Assembly: GCF_028372415.1 (NCBI RefSeq)
Contig: NC_092872.1
Coordinates: 515,096,224-515,160,223, forward strand
Direction: 5' to 3'
Source: Notamacropus eugenii
Lineage: Eukaryota; Chordata; Mammalia; Diprotodontia; Macropodidae
Length of the DNA: 64,000 nucleotides
Shown here: one piece after another, positions 21,011-31,997 of the stretch
Numbering within the stretch: position 1 is the stretch's first letter
How the letters are laid out: the number at the start of each line of letters is the position of its first letter
Made by a program: the position numbers and the translations under genes
The notes under the pieces: generated by a model
Told to the model about the DNA's origin: nothing
Databases searched by the model: none
What the model saw: the letters and a program-made list of their open reading frames with translations, nothing else

Positions 21011-21335
21011 AGGATGACAAAGGTTCAGAAGAGAAAATCTAAGACATTTAGTCTCTTGCATCTCCTAATGTGCCTTACAGAGGTCTGGGGCACTGACAAA
21101 TCACATCGGCTTACTAAGTCCTGTCTTGGGGAGTTTTAAATCTCTAGAGAAAGCCTTCTCTCTGTGAAATGCATTTTATTTTCTTGAGGTGGAGATCTCC
21201 AGCTACATATTGGAGATTTACCCCTCAATGAGCAATGATGAGGGGAAAGAAAGGCAAGTGTTTGCCTTTGCAACTTCTGGGGGGACACTTAAGTTAAGAT
21301 AGAAGGACCTTATGCTTATGATTGAGAAAAAATTT
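21011..21335. other. No gene seen
   Basis: Unassigned. Confidence 0.35.
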
Positions 21336-21339
21336 TTTT

Positions 21340-21860
21340 ATTCACTTATTATTTGCCAAGTACTTGGGAGTACAAATATGAAAACCCAAAAGAGTTCTTG
21401 ACCTTCAAGAACTTATACTATATTGGATAGGGGGCAGGGAGAGAAAATACATAAGGAGTAGTGGTGGCCAGAGAAGGGCACTTAGACTTGGAAAGTTACG
21501 GGGTGACTTGGGATGGTGAGTGGGGCCACATTGAAGATTTATATACTCCATCCAGGAACAATGGCAAAGTTGATTTGATCATGATTCATGGTTCCACAAC
21601 TGGATGGGGGAAAGGCAGGGATAAGGAAGGGTATCCAAGAGGGAAAGCAGTTGACAAGGCTGTGGAAATGCCTGGAGAATCCAAGTGAAGTGATGTATGG
21701 CTGGGTCTTTTTCTAAAGGAGCAGCCTAGGGAAGACAGTACTGTCAGGAGAGTAAGGTCATAGGGGTGGAAGTTTCTCCAGTGTGGGAAGGGGGTTGGCA
21801 AGGCTATAGAGGAGATGGCCAGAGAGTCAGAGTGAATGTAGCCAGGGATTGGAGGTGGAT
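21340..21860 (-). mobile_element. L2 LINE, antisense, old
   Basis: 'ttgccaagtacttgggagta', 'ttgaccttcaagaacttata' at the tip, followed by purine-rich L2 interior. The far part (21700-21860) is only loosely matched. Confidence 0.6.
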
Positions 21861-22500
21861 TTTGAGTAATTTTTCCCTTAGTTGTGTTTTTCAGTCAGCA
21901 GAGGAGCCCATGAGCATTTAAGCTTTGCCTCCAGTGAGGGTGGGTCTCCAGCACAAGATGATGGTTTCCACAAAGTGTTCCAGATGTTTGCTTTGTTTTT
22001 CTTAAAAAGTTAGTAACAACAACAAAGCCTCAGAAAGGGAGTGAGTTCCCAGGGAGCACAGACCAGAGCAGGACCAAAACTTTGATAGAAAATTGAGCTT
22101 TTTAGGTAGTAGGCAACTATTTCTTCTTTTCTAAAGTCAATTCACAATCTGCTCTTTGATAGATCTCTCCTCCTTCTTATCCCAATAGCTCTTTAAATGC
22201 CAGAAGGGAAGATTCCTCAGTATTCTACTTTACCATTTGGAGAGGACAAAAGTAGTTTCTTCCCCAATACAGTGAGTCCAACTTTTCTCTCTCTAAAGCT
22301 TGGGGTGATCAGGCCAACTTTCTCCAGTAGAAACAACAGATACCATTAGGTATGTGGACTGCATTCTTCCACATTCTCCTGCCACTCCAGAAAGGAATAG
22401 AAATGCAAATGGAAGTTGGAACAGGATTCTTGGGGGCCAGGAGGGAAGAAATCCAAGTAAATAAAATTCCTTATCCACTCCACCCTTTTCACCCTCACTG
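21861..22500. other. No gene seen
   Basis: Unassigned. Confidence 0.4.
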
Positions 22501-22504
22501 AGCG

Positions 22505-22672
22505 TGTGTAAAGATTTTAGTGTCAGAGGGTTATCTCAGAGATCCGTGGCCTCAGAAATCATCTACTCAGAAATCATCCTTCCCCCATTTTTCAGATGAG
22601 AAAATTGAGACCCAGGGCAATTATTTTGCTCCCGATGCCACATAGTGACAGAATCAAGCTAGTAAGACTCCA
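22505..22672 (-). mobile_element. MIR SINE, antisense
   Basis: 'ttcagatgagaaaattgaga', 'gatgccacatagtgacagaa'. Includes a short internal repeat of 'ctcagaaatcat' at 22550-22561 and 22566-22577. Confidence 0.7.
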
Positions 22673-22998
22673 ATATGCATTTTTGACTATGTCTGAAAAA
22701 CAACCTTTTCTCATTCTCTGTCAATCACCTCTTCTTTCTCTCACTTCCCCTCCCCCATCCTATACAGAATTATGGATTAGCTTTTTCCTACTCCCTCTTC
22801 TAGGTACCTATCCCAGGCTTCCTGTTATCCCCAGGTTCTCCACTTGTCTTCCCTCTTCTTATTATGCAATTTCTTCACCCTCTACCTATGGGAAACTTCC
22901 TGATCTTCTGCTTCGATCTCTAGGGGCTCAAAGTGTCAATAGCCTTTTCTGATAGACTGATCTGTGATGAATTAACATGTAGTCTGGTGCAGTGGGAA
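22673..22998. other. Pyrimidine-rich unassigned
   Basis: Pyrimidine-rich text that could be old L2 in sense. A 118-residue open frame over 22596-22952 begins inside the MIR and has no domain. Confidence 0.35.
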
Positions 22999-23002
22999 AT
23001 TA

Positions 23003-23900
23003 AATTCAACAAGCATCCCTTAAGCATCTGCTCTGTGCCAAGCATGAAAACACAGAAAGCAAAATGAAATAGTCCTTGTCCTCAAAGTGCTTGAATTCTA
23101 CTGTGGCTATAATATGTATCAGAACAATAAATATAAAATATGCAATTCTAAGGAGAATGGGGATGGGCAGCCAGGTAGAACAGTGGATAGAGCGCCATGC
23201 CCTGGAATCAGGAAGACGAGTTCAAATTCAGCCTCAGACACATACTACCAGTGTGACCCTGGGCAAGTCCCTTAACCCTGTTTGCCTCAGTTTCCTCATC
23301 TGTAAAATAAACTGGAGAAAGAAATGGCAAACCACTTCATTGTCTTTGCCAAGAAAAGACCAAATGGGGTCCTGAAGAGTTTGAAATGACTAAAACAGCT
23401 AAACACCACCACCAAGGAGGAGGCTGGAGAGAATACTAACAACTTAGGGATTTAGGAATGGCTCCATATAGGAGGGAACAAGGAATTGCAAGAGGTGGAG
23501 GCGAGTAGGCAGAGCATTCCAAGCGCAAGAGAAAGTTGATGAAAAAGCACGGATTACAAAATGGAGTGTCCCATGTGGCAAACAATAAGCAAGTCAGAGT
23601 ATGTGAGGGGCAGTTGTGTCTTAAGTCTGGGAAGGAAGGCTGCAATCAGACTGTGAAGGGGCTTTAAATGCCACAAAGTAAAGGACGTATTTTATTCTTG
23701 AATCAATAGGGAATCATTGTGGATTTGTGAGCAGGAGAGTGACGGGGTCAGACCTGTTACTGGAAGATTTTTTTTTTTTTTTGCATTTGTATGAAGGATG
23801 GTTTGAAGAGGGGAGAGGCTAGAAGCAGGAAATCTAAAGTGGCTGTGCTGAGTGGAGAGAAGAGCTTGGGTGTGAGAGTAAAGAGAGAAGAGAGAAGGTC
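23003..23900 (-). mobile_element. L2 LINE 3' region, antisense, split by a SINE
   Basis: 'caagcatcccttaagcatct', 'tctgtgccaagcatgaaaac', then after the SINE 'aggcagagcattccaag', 'gactgtgaaggggctttaaa', 'gagtgacggggtcagacctg' and 'ggatggtttgaagagg'. One of the longer L2 copies here. A T run sits at 23768-23782. Confidence 0.85.
23163..23412 (+). mobile_element. Type A SINE with BovB-like tail, sense
   Basis: 'gggcagccaggtagaacagt' head, 'ctcagtttcctcatctgtaa', 'atggcaaaccacttcattgt', 'gccaagaaaagaccaaatgg', tail 'gaagagtttgaaatgac'. It interrupts the L2 copy; AAGGAGAA on the left and AAGGAGGA on the right may be a TSD. Confidence 0.92.
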
Positions 23901-23944
23901 CTGGCAGGGCCTTGGGAGATGCTCACATGTAAGGGGAAGGAGAC

Positions 23945-24070
23945 TGATGATAGTAACAGTAAGAGCTAACATTCATATAGCACATGTTATGTTCCAGGCA
24001 CTGTGCTAAGAAGCACTTTACAATTATTATCTCGTTTTATGCACCTGCAAATGAGACAAGAAGGAACCAG
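23945..24070 (-). mobile_element. Type B SINE 3' part, antisense
   Basis: 'agctaacattcatatagcac', 'ccaggcactgtgctaagaag', 'cactttacaattattatctc'. It is cut off before the core. Confidence 0.75.
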
Positions 24071-24376
24071 ACAGTTAAAAGAGCCAGGAGAGAAAAATAG
24101 CAGCATTAAATAAAGTAAGGCGGGAGAGAGGAAGAGAAATGGTCAACAAGGTGAAAGCAAAAACAAAACCCAAAAAACTGCAGAGCTCAAGGTGGATAAA
24201 GACTGGGGAAAGGTCACCAGCTTTTGGTGATTACCAGATCCCTGGTAACTAAATGGGCAGCGTGGATATGAAGGCCCTCTCTGATTCAGGGGAAGGGGTC
24301 TCAGGGACTCCAATAGCTATAAGGAGCAACTCATTTCAGAGAACAAATAAATGGCTTCCCCTGGGTGGGGTGTGTC
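24071..24376. other. No gene seen
   Basis: Unassigned, A/G-rich. Confidence 0.35.
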
Positions 24377-24377
24377 T

Positions 24378-24520
24378 GCAGTGCAGTGAGAAGAGCATTT
24401 CTTAACTTGGAGTTGGGAGTTGAGGATTCTGGTCCATTTTCTTGTTGGCCCATTGTCTGACTATCTCCTTTCTGGGTCTCAGGGGACTTATTTCTGATGG
24501 GAAGGACTTGGACTAGATGA
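24378..24520 (+). mobile_element. MIR SINE, diverged
   Basis: 'gcagtgcagtgagaagagca', 'ggagttgggagttgaggatt', 'ctgggtctcagggg'. The core is eroded. Confidence 0.6.
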
Positions 24521-24794
24521 AGGCAGGTACCCTTCTTATGTCTTAGATCCAGAGGACCTGAAGGCCATATAAATTACTGAGGCTTGCTTTAGGAACTCAG
24601 ACCTAGGACATGGCCTTGAATGGAATGCTTTAATACGATGATACACTCTCCTGTCCTTATGTTTCATGGCTCCCATAAGCATGTAATTAGTTGTACCCTG
24701 AAGCTTTTGGCTACTATCACAAAATAGAATCAGGTTAATTAAGGTCAGGAAGGCCAGAGAGGAGGATTACCTGTTGCCTGATCTTACAGAAAAG

Positions 24795-24942
24795 AACCTT
24801 AGATTTGGGGTCAGAAGAACTGAGCTTAAGTCTTTCCTGTGTTGCCTATTAGCTGTGTATGACCATGGGCAAAAACATACTACTCTAGGACTCTAAGTCT
24901 CAGTTTTCTTATCTGTAAAAAGGGGATAATACTTATATAAGA
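24795..24942 (+). mobile_element. MIR SINE
   Basis: 'tagatttggggtcagaagaa', 'agctgtgtatgaccatgggc', 'ctcagttttcttatctgtaa', 'aaaggggataatacttat'. Confidence 0.85.
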
Positions 24943-24944
24943 GG

Positions 24945-25812
24945 GGATGCCCCAGTGATGCTTCAGTCAAACCTGAAGGCTTGTAGAGGCTAAAAGACAG
25001 AGACATTGAAATGTAAAGGGAAAGCCTTCAGAAATAAAGAAAGATTTTTCAACCTCAAAAGAGTTCGAGGTTCAAATATCTCAATGGCTTATGAAGAGAC
25101 CAGACATATGAACTTACCTGCAGGGCAGAGACTACAGACATTCCTTTGTCACTAGCTACTCATATACCTAAGATTCTCAAAGAAGTATAGGATGCGGATT
25201 GAAACTGATCACCAAAAGTCTATATGAAGTAGGTTATTGAAGGAAGGAGTTTTGATCCAGGAAAGATTGTAGAATGTGAAAGGCAAGACTTCTCCCATCT
25301 TCTTTCTATAGGACACAAAATATCTCAGAACTAAGTCTCTGAGGGTCTTAAAGAGAGTAGTTTTCTGTTGATCCTAAGATAAGGGTTGTTACCTTAGTTG
25401 AAAGAGCAACAGTACTTCTAGATGAAAAGAACCTGCTAAAGTTCAGTACCACCAACCAAGCCGGTGGCTGAAGGTGGAAGACTGCAGCTGTCCAGAATCC
25501 AGGGAATCCACTGAACCAAATGGTCCAGTAGAGTGACTGGTGTAGTAGAGAGTAAACTGCTGTTGTGTTGGAGTAAATGCTTTGTAATTGCTCTTCTTGC
25601 TGTGATATTTGAGTAAATGCCTTTGTTAAAGAAGCAAGTCACCTGTCTTATTAATGGGGATGTATATCAGTAGGGGCTCATGAGCTAATGATAGAAGAAT
25701 AGCCATCCACAAAGTTAACCAGAAAGCAGTAGCAATCACCTCTCTGGGCACCCTACCTGATAGTACCAGTGAGAAGAGGGTGAGTAAACCCCAAGAGGGC
25801 ATTATGCTTACA
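24945..25812. other. Unassigned block; possible LTR remnant
   Basis: About 870 bases that fit none of the LINE/SINE families. GAGTAAATGC occurs at 25571-25580 and again at 25611-25620 near the right end. The block as a whole resembles an old solitary LTR in style, but no terminal TG/CA pair or TSD was established. If it is an LTR it is a degraded fossil without internal genes. Confidence 0.25.
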
Positions 25813-25814
25813 CT

Positions 25815-27150
25815 ACTTATTTCATTACTTATTTAAAAAATATTTTAAAAATTATTTTTATTCTTAGCACTTTAAAAAAAAAAATTGAGTTCCAAATTCT
25901 CTCCTTCCTTCCAGTCCCTCCTCCATCCATTTAGAAGGCAAGCAGTATGATATCAATTATACATGTGGAGTCATGCAAAACATTTCCATATTATCCACAT
26001 TGCAAAAAAACACCCCCAAAAAAACAAAAAAATAAAGTGGAAAAATATGCATTACTCTGCACTCAGAGTTCATCATTTCTGTCTCTGGAGATGGATAGCA
26101 TTTTTTATCGTGGGTCCTTCTTAGATCATTATACTGAGGAGAGTAGTTAAAGTTTTCATAGTTGATGAACATTACAATCTCTTGGTTACTTTGTACAATG
26201 CTCTTTCCATTTTGCTCATTTTCACTTTGCATCTCTATTCCATCATAATAATATTCCACAATTTGTTCAGCCATTGTCCAAATGATGGACCTCCCCCAAG
26301 TTTCTAATCCTTTGCTACTGCAGAAAGAGCTGCAATAAATATTTTGGTACATACAGTTCCTCTTCCTTTTCTTTGATCTCCTTGTGATACTGATCTCGTA
26401 GTGGTATTATTGGGTCAAAGGGCATAGACAGTTTTATAACCCTTTGGGCATAGTTCTAAATTGTTCTCTAGAATGGTTGGACCAGTTCATAACTGCATTA
26501 ATATTGCATCAGTGTCCCTGTTTTTCTACATTGTCTCAAACATTTGTCATTTTTCTTTTCTGTCACGTTAGCCAATATGATAGGTATGAGGTTGTTTTAA
26601 TTTACATTTCTCTAGTCAATAGTGACTTACAGCAGTTTTTCATGTGACTCTTGATACCTTTCATTTCTTCTTTTGTAAACTGCCTACTCATATCTTTTGA
26701 CCAGTTATCAAATGAAGAACGAGTTTTATTTTTTATAAATTTGGTTCAATTTTCTATATATTTGAGAAATGAGACCTTTATCAGAAAAACTTTCTGTAAA
26801 GAATGTTCTGCCATTTTCCTGCTTTCCTGCTAATTTTGGCTCTGTTGGTTTTCTAATTTTATATAAAATCAAAAGTATCCATTTTATTCCCTGTCGTCTT
26901 TTCCATCTTTTCTTGGGTCATAGACTCTTCTCTTATCCATAGATCTGACAGGCAAATTTTTTCATGCTCCTCTAACTTAGTAAAGATAACATCCTTTATG
27001 CCTAAATCTTACCCATTTTGTGAGATGCTAGTCTCTGCCAGATTGCTTGCCAGTTTTCCCAGCAAATTTTGTATCAAATGGTAAGTTCTTACCTCCAAAG
27101 CTTGGAGCTTTAGGTTTATCAAACATTAGGTTACTATGGTCATTTACTAA
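25815..27150 (-). mobile_element. 5'-truncated L1, antisense
   Basis: From the left: inverted tail, 3' UTR ('gagttccaaattctctcctt'), then the ORF2 C-terminal region reversed ('tttgggcatagttctaaatt', 'gatatgagtaggcagt' on the minus strand). It continues to 'ccagttttcccagcaaattt' near 27050. ORF2 is interrupted several times; a 131-residue frame over 25957-26352 is 3' UTR plus an ORF2 remnant. Older than the copy at 27871. Confidence 0.85.
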
Positions 27151-27154
27151 GGAA

Positions 27155-27260
27155 AATAATTTATAATTGTCAAATGCAATATAAATGTGAGCTATGATTG
27201 TTATTTATTATATTGGATTAATACTTTTATATTGCAAGTGCTTATAACAACTCTGTGAAG
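27155..27260. mobile_element. Type B SINE fragments
   Basis: 'gcaatataaatgtgagctat' (sense tip) followed by 'gtgcttataacaactctgtg' (antisense). Two small remnants back to back. Confidence 0.5.
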
Positions 27261-27274
27261 TGAACAGGGAAGTG

Positions 27275-27440
27275 AATTCATAATCAGCAGACGGCTTTGA
27301 ATCCTGGTTCTCTCACTTACTACCACCAAGGTGGCCTAGAATAAATTGATTAACCTTTCTAGGCTTTAATTTCCTTATCTGTAGAATAAAATAGCTGGGC
27401 CAGAGGATGTTTAAGGTAGCTTCAAGTTCTAAGTCCTATA
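27275..27440 (+). mobile_element. MIR SINE
   Basis: 'cggctttgaatcctggttct', 'tttccttatctgtagaataa', 'tagcttcaagttctaagtcc'. Confidence 0.75.
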
Positions 27441-27489
27441 ATTAGCTCTATTAAGAGTTGAGGAAACAGACAGAGAAGTTTAGTGATTT

Positions 27490-27630
27490 CCTGGCTCCAC
27501 TACTTATTAGCTCTGTGACCCTGGACATATCTCTTGGTGTCTCTGAGCCTCTATTTCATCATCTGTAAAATGACACTTATTTTTGCATCCCCAGTGATTC
27601 ACTTTGTAGGTACCCAATATGTGTTTATTG
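27490..27630 (+). mobile_element. MIR SINE with L2-like tip
   Basis: 'agctctgtgaccctggacat', 'tatttcatcatctgtaaaat', then 'tgtaggtacccaatatgtgt' close to the shared MIR/L2 terminus. Confidence 0.7.
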
Positions 27631-27870
27631 ATTTAGATAAAATTGATAGAATTATTAAGGAGCAAACCTGAGGCCATCCAGAGACCTATTGGCAGAGCTA
27701 AGAGAACAACCCAGATTACTTGACTTGGTATTCTCTAATTTTTAAGGAGTCTGTTCCCCAGCTTCCTACTGTTTTGCCAGGAGGGTAGAGAAGGGCATCT
27801 GGGCCACATCCCAGAGCCTCCATATGGAGATCAGACTTCATTCAAGCAGCCTTCCAAACTTTTCCTCCTC

Positions 27871-29567
27871 TTTTTCTAAATAGTATTTTATTTTTCCCCA
27901 ATTACATGTCAAGACAATTTTTGGCATTCATTTTTACAAGATTTTGAGTTCCAAATTTTTCTCCCTCCCTCCACTTCCCTCTTCTGAAAATGGTAGGCAA
28001 TTTGATACAGGTTATACATGTGCTATCATGTGAAACATATTTCCATATTAGTCACAGTTGTGAAAGAAGAAACAGATTAAAAGAAAAAAACATGAAAAAG
28101 AATAAAGTGAGTGGAAAAAAAATATGCTTCGAACTGCATTCGGAGTTCATCAGTCTTGGATCGTTGTATTGCTGAGAAGTGCTGAGTCATTCATAGTCGA
28201 TCATCACACAATGTTGCTAATACTGTGTACAATGTTTTCCTGGTCCTGCTTATTTCATTTTGTATCAGTTTATACAAGTCTTCCATGTTTCTTCTGAACT
28301 CTGCCTGTTCATCATTTCTTATTGCATAACAGTATTCCGTTACATTTATAAACTGCAACTTGTTCAGTCATTCCCCAATTAATGGGCATACCCTCAATTT
28401 CCAATACTTTGCCACAAGAAAATTTTGCACATGTGGTTCCTTTCCCCTTTCTAATGATCTTTTTGGGGTACAGACCTAGTAGTGTTATTGTTGGATGAAA
28501 GGGTATGCACAGTTTGGTTGCCCTTTGGGCATAGTTTCAAATTTTCCTACAGTTGGTTGAATCCGTTCACAACTCCACCAACAGTGCATTAGTGTCCCAG
28601 TTTCCCCACATTCTCTCCAACATTCATCATTTTCCTTTTTTGTCATGTTAGCTAATCTGATAGGTGTGAGGTGGCACTTCAGAGTTATTTTAATTTGCAT
28701 TTCTCTAATCAAAAGTGATTTAGAGCACTTATTCATATATCATAGATGGCTTTGATTTCTTTATCTGAAAACTGCCTGTTTGTACCCTTTGACCATTTAT
28801 CAATTGGGGAATGGCTTGTATTCTTATAAATTTCATGCAGTTCTCTATATATTTGAGAAATGTGGTTTTTATCAGAGACACTTGCTATAAAGATTATCTC
28901 CCAGCTTTCTGCTTCCCTTCTAAACTTGGTTGCATTGGTTTTGTTTGTGCAAAAGTTTTTAAATTTAATATAATCAAAATTATTTATTTTACATTTTGTA
29001 ATGGTTTGGTCATGAACCTGTAACTTACTTAACTTTGCCTTTGAGAATTTGGATGCTGTACTACTTGGTACATTTAGTATTGATATTACTTCATTGTCTA
29101 TGGTACCTTTTAGCAAGATGTAAGATGTAGCTTCCTTCCCTATCTCTTTTAATTAGGTCTATTTTTGCTTTTGCTTTGTCTGAGATCAGGATTGCTACCC
29201 CTGCCTTTTTTTTTTTTTAACTTCAACTGACACATAATAGATTCAGCCCCTTACCTTTACTCTGTGTCCCTCTGCTTCAAGTGTGCTTCTTATAAACAAC
29301 ATATTGTAGGATTCTGGTTTTGATCCACTCTGCTATCTGCTTCCTGCCCTGAACTGTGTTCCCCTTTTACCCAAGAGAGAGAGATCTTTTCTGCCAATCT
29401 TCCAAATTTCATGGACTAAAAGTTTTTTTCACTCCATCTTTTTGCTGGTTCTGCTGCTTTAAGATTTGTCTGGTGGTGCAATTTTATGGTTGTTTGGAGG
29501 TGAATATGGGAGTTATGGTAATTTACTGCTTACTCTATCATCTTTGTTCCCAGAAGTGCCAACAATG
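27871..29567 (-). mobile_element. L1, antisense, 3' half plus apparent 5' end
   Basis: Reversed 3' UTR ('gagttccaaatttttctccc'), then ORF2 C-terminus. The minus frames 28733-29116 and 28485-28736 read HSPIDKWSKGTNRQFSDKE and IREMQIKITLKCHLTPIRL. They keep the C-x3-C-x7-H-x4-C motif (CWREC...H...C). From about 29115 the sequence jumps to a different L1 segment and ends near 29540 with 'tctatcatctttgttccca', which resembles an inverted L1 5' terminus. Flanks at 27854-27870 and 29568-29584 agree at about 12 of 17 positions (possible worn TSD). No intact ORF2. Confidence 0.8.
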
Positions 29568-29965
29568 CCAATCCTTTCTTCTTATGGCCCTATTCAGGAA
29601 AGAGGCTCTCCAGAATCCTACTGGACCATTTGGCTTCTTCACACTTTCTAAACTTCTCTTTCTTACTCCCCTCCAAATGCCTCTGCTCCAAACAAACAGG
29701 CCTATGCAGCATCCTGTGGACATGCCTCCCTGGACAATGATAGTCCCGCCTCTTCCTTTTGGAATGTGCCTCACCCCTTCTAGGTCTAGCCAAAGGATGC
29801 CATATATCATTTGCAGCTCAGCTCCACTCCCACTTTCCTCAGGAAACCTTCCTTGACTTCCTCACTCCCAATGACTTCACTCTCCTCTGAGTTCATAATA
29901 CTTGTTTTGTCTAAGTCATTGGCTTATACTATTCTGTGACATCTCTTATCTTGATTTAGATTCAC
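29568..29965 (+). mobile_element. L2 3' region, sense
   Basis: 'ctttctaaacttctctttct', 'gcctcaccccttctaggtct', 'caggaaaccttccttgactt', 'tgagttcataatacttgttt' follow the pyrimidine-rich L2 3' region. The 166-residue plus frame at 29356-29856 is an L1-L2 composite with no domain. Confidence 0.65.
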
Positions 29966-29989
29966 ATTCAACTCATGTTTCAGAGGCTT

Positions 29990-30110
29990 TTGAGCTGGAC
30001 AGCACCTGAGGGGTCTATTGCCTAATTTTACAGGTGAGGAAAATGAGATTAATCAGTAACCGAAGCCAGAATTTGGACCTAGGTCCTTTGACTAAACAGT
30101 CAGTGTCAAT
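29990..30110 (-). mobile_element. MIR SINE, antisense
   Basis: 'ttttacaggtgaggaaaatg' and 'gaatttggacctaggtcctt'. Confidence 0.7.
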
Positions 30111-30164
30111 TCTGCCAGACCTTTCTTTCTCCCTTGTTTAACTTTTCCTATATTTTAGTTCATC

Positions 30165-30310
30165 TCTCTAACTAGACTGTAAACTCCAGAAAAGCTCCAT
30201 ATTTTACATATCTCTGTGTTCCATATAGTACTTAGAATTTAGGGAAATCAATTTCCCTCTTTGGGCTTCAATTTCTTCTTCTGTAAAATTAAGGACAGGC
30301 AAGGTTGGCA
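30165..30310 (+). mobile_element. L2 tip followed by a MIR fragment
   Basis: 'gactgtaaactccagaaaag' and 'catatagtacttagaattta' (L2), then 'cttcaatttcttcttctgta' (MIR core end). Confidence 0.6.
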
Positions 30311-30822
30311 GCTGTTTAGGGTGTATCTTACATGATGGATGGAGACTGCAAATTTTTGAATGGGGTCTTTTATAAAAGTTGAGTGTTTTTAATGCCAAAG
30401 AGTCTCATTCTTTGTGGCACATGTATTTTTTTCATGATAAATTAAATCCTCTGTGTCAAAGTGAAAGTTTACGTCCTCAAATGGACAATAATTCAGTTCA
30501 ATGCATTTATTCGGTGTCTACTATATAAAAGGCATTGTGCTAGGTACTGGAAATACAAAGCCAGAATGAAAAATGACCCTTTCCCTTGAGCTTACATTTT
30601 CCTGGGGGACACAGTGATACAACATAATTGAGGAAGAATATAACGTAAGTAACTAAGGGGATCAAGACAGCTTTGCTCTAGGAGAGCACACTTGAATTGA
30701 GGCTTGAAGAAAGCTAAGGATTCTAAGAGACAGAAGAAAACAGGGAGTTCTTAGGCAATTAGACAGCCAATGCACAAGCATGGAGATGGGAAATGGAATG
30801 TTAAGTTTGAAGAATAGCAAAT

Positions 30823-31815
30823 TGGTTGTCCTACATTCTTGAAGAGGACCAAAATGACATCACTATGTTGGGGTCAAAGCACAATGTGTCTGACTGTGGC
30901 TGATCAGATCAATACAAGCTTGGACTGCTCTACCACAGGTTGGGTGTGAATAAATAGTTCATATGAACTTTTGGAGTGGAGATGTCTCCAAAATTTGTGC
31001 ATCTCATGTTTCTATTGAGCTACTGCAATTCTGCTTTGCTCATATAGTACTGCACCTTCTTTGATATGGGCACACCATGCTGGATGGTCCTGTGCCAGTG
31101 TCTGTCATGTCTCACAATTGATCCCAAAGTTCTTTAGAGAGACCTTCAGAGTGTCCTTGTATTGCTTCTCCTGACTTCCATGTGAGCACTTGCTTTGTGT
31201 AAGTTCTCTGTAAAATAGTCTTTTAGGCAAATGCACTTTTATCATTTGAACAACATAGTGAGCCCATGAGAGTTGTACTCTCTGAAGCAGAGTTTGAATA
31301 CTTGGCAGTTCAGCTTGAGAAAGGACCTCAGTGTCCAGTACTTTATCTTGCAGGTGATCTTGAGATCCTTCCTAGGACTATTTAAATGGAAGTGATTTAA
31401 TTTCCTGGCGTGGTACTGGTAGACTATCCAGATTTCACTGGCATACAACAATGAGGTGAACACAGTGGCTCTATAACCCTTTAGTCTGGTAGGCAGCCTA
31501 ACACCTCTTCTCTCTTACATTTTTCTTTGGAGCCTCCCAAATACTGAGCTAACTCTGGCAATGCATGGGTCAACCTCATTATCAATGTGGACATCCCTAG
31601 AAGGTATATTGCCAAGGCAAATGAATTTATCCACTGCATTCAGGATTTCTCCATTTGCTGGAACTGATGGTTTCACATGCGGATGGTGTGGTGCTGACTG
31701 ATGGAGAACCTGTGTTTTCCCGGGGTTACTTGTCAGGCTAAAATTAGCACAAGCAGCAGAGAATTGAGCTGTACTTTGTTGCATCTTAGATCCAAAGGCT
31801 GCATTGAATGCACAA
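30823..31815 (-). mobile_element. RTE-type LINE, 3' part, antisense, with TSD
   Basis: A 10-base TSD AATAGCAAAT lies at 30813-30822 and 31816-31825. Read on the minus strand, 31515-31823 encodes NPGKTQVLHQSAP and NAVDKFICLGNIPS, and 31242-31463 encodes LLYASEIWIVYQ. These are hallmarks of the region downstream of the RTE reverse-transcriptase active site (KTEVLHQ, YLGS and LLYGSE-W in family members). The catalytic FxDD box and the endonuclease are absent, so it is 5' truncated. The frame is broken between the two blocks. The 3' UTR ends near 30830 with 'tacattcttgaagaggac' reversed. Confidence 0.93.
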
Positions 31816-31997
31816 AATAGCAAATAGATTATTTTGACTTTAATGTAAAGTGTATAAAAGGGAATAATGCAAAATAAGTCTGGAAATGGAGATAAGATCT
31901 AGATTGTGAGGGACTTTAATATGACAAGAAGAAGAATTTTTGTTTTATCCTAGGAGCAATAAGAAGTCATTGGAAGATTCTTGAGAAACAGAATCTA

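Noticed and set aside
25957-26352. 131-codon minus frame
   Set aside because: It overlaps an antisense L1 3' UTR and ORF2 end in a non-ORF2 frame.
29356-29856. The longest open frame in the window (166 codons, plus strand)
   Set aside because: It crosses from an antisense L1 end into an L2 3' region, has no recognisable domain, and its composition follows the repeats.
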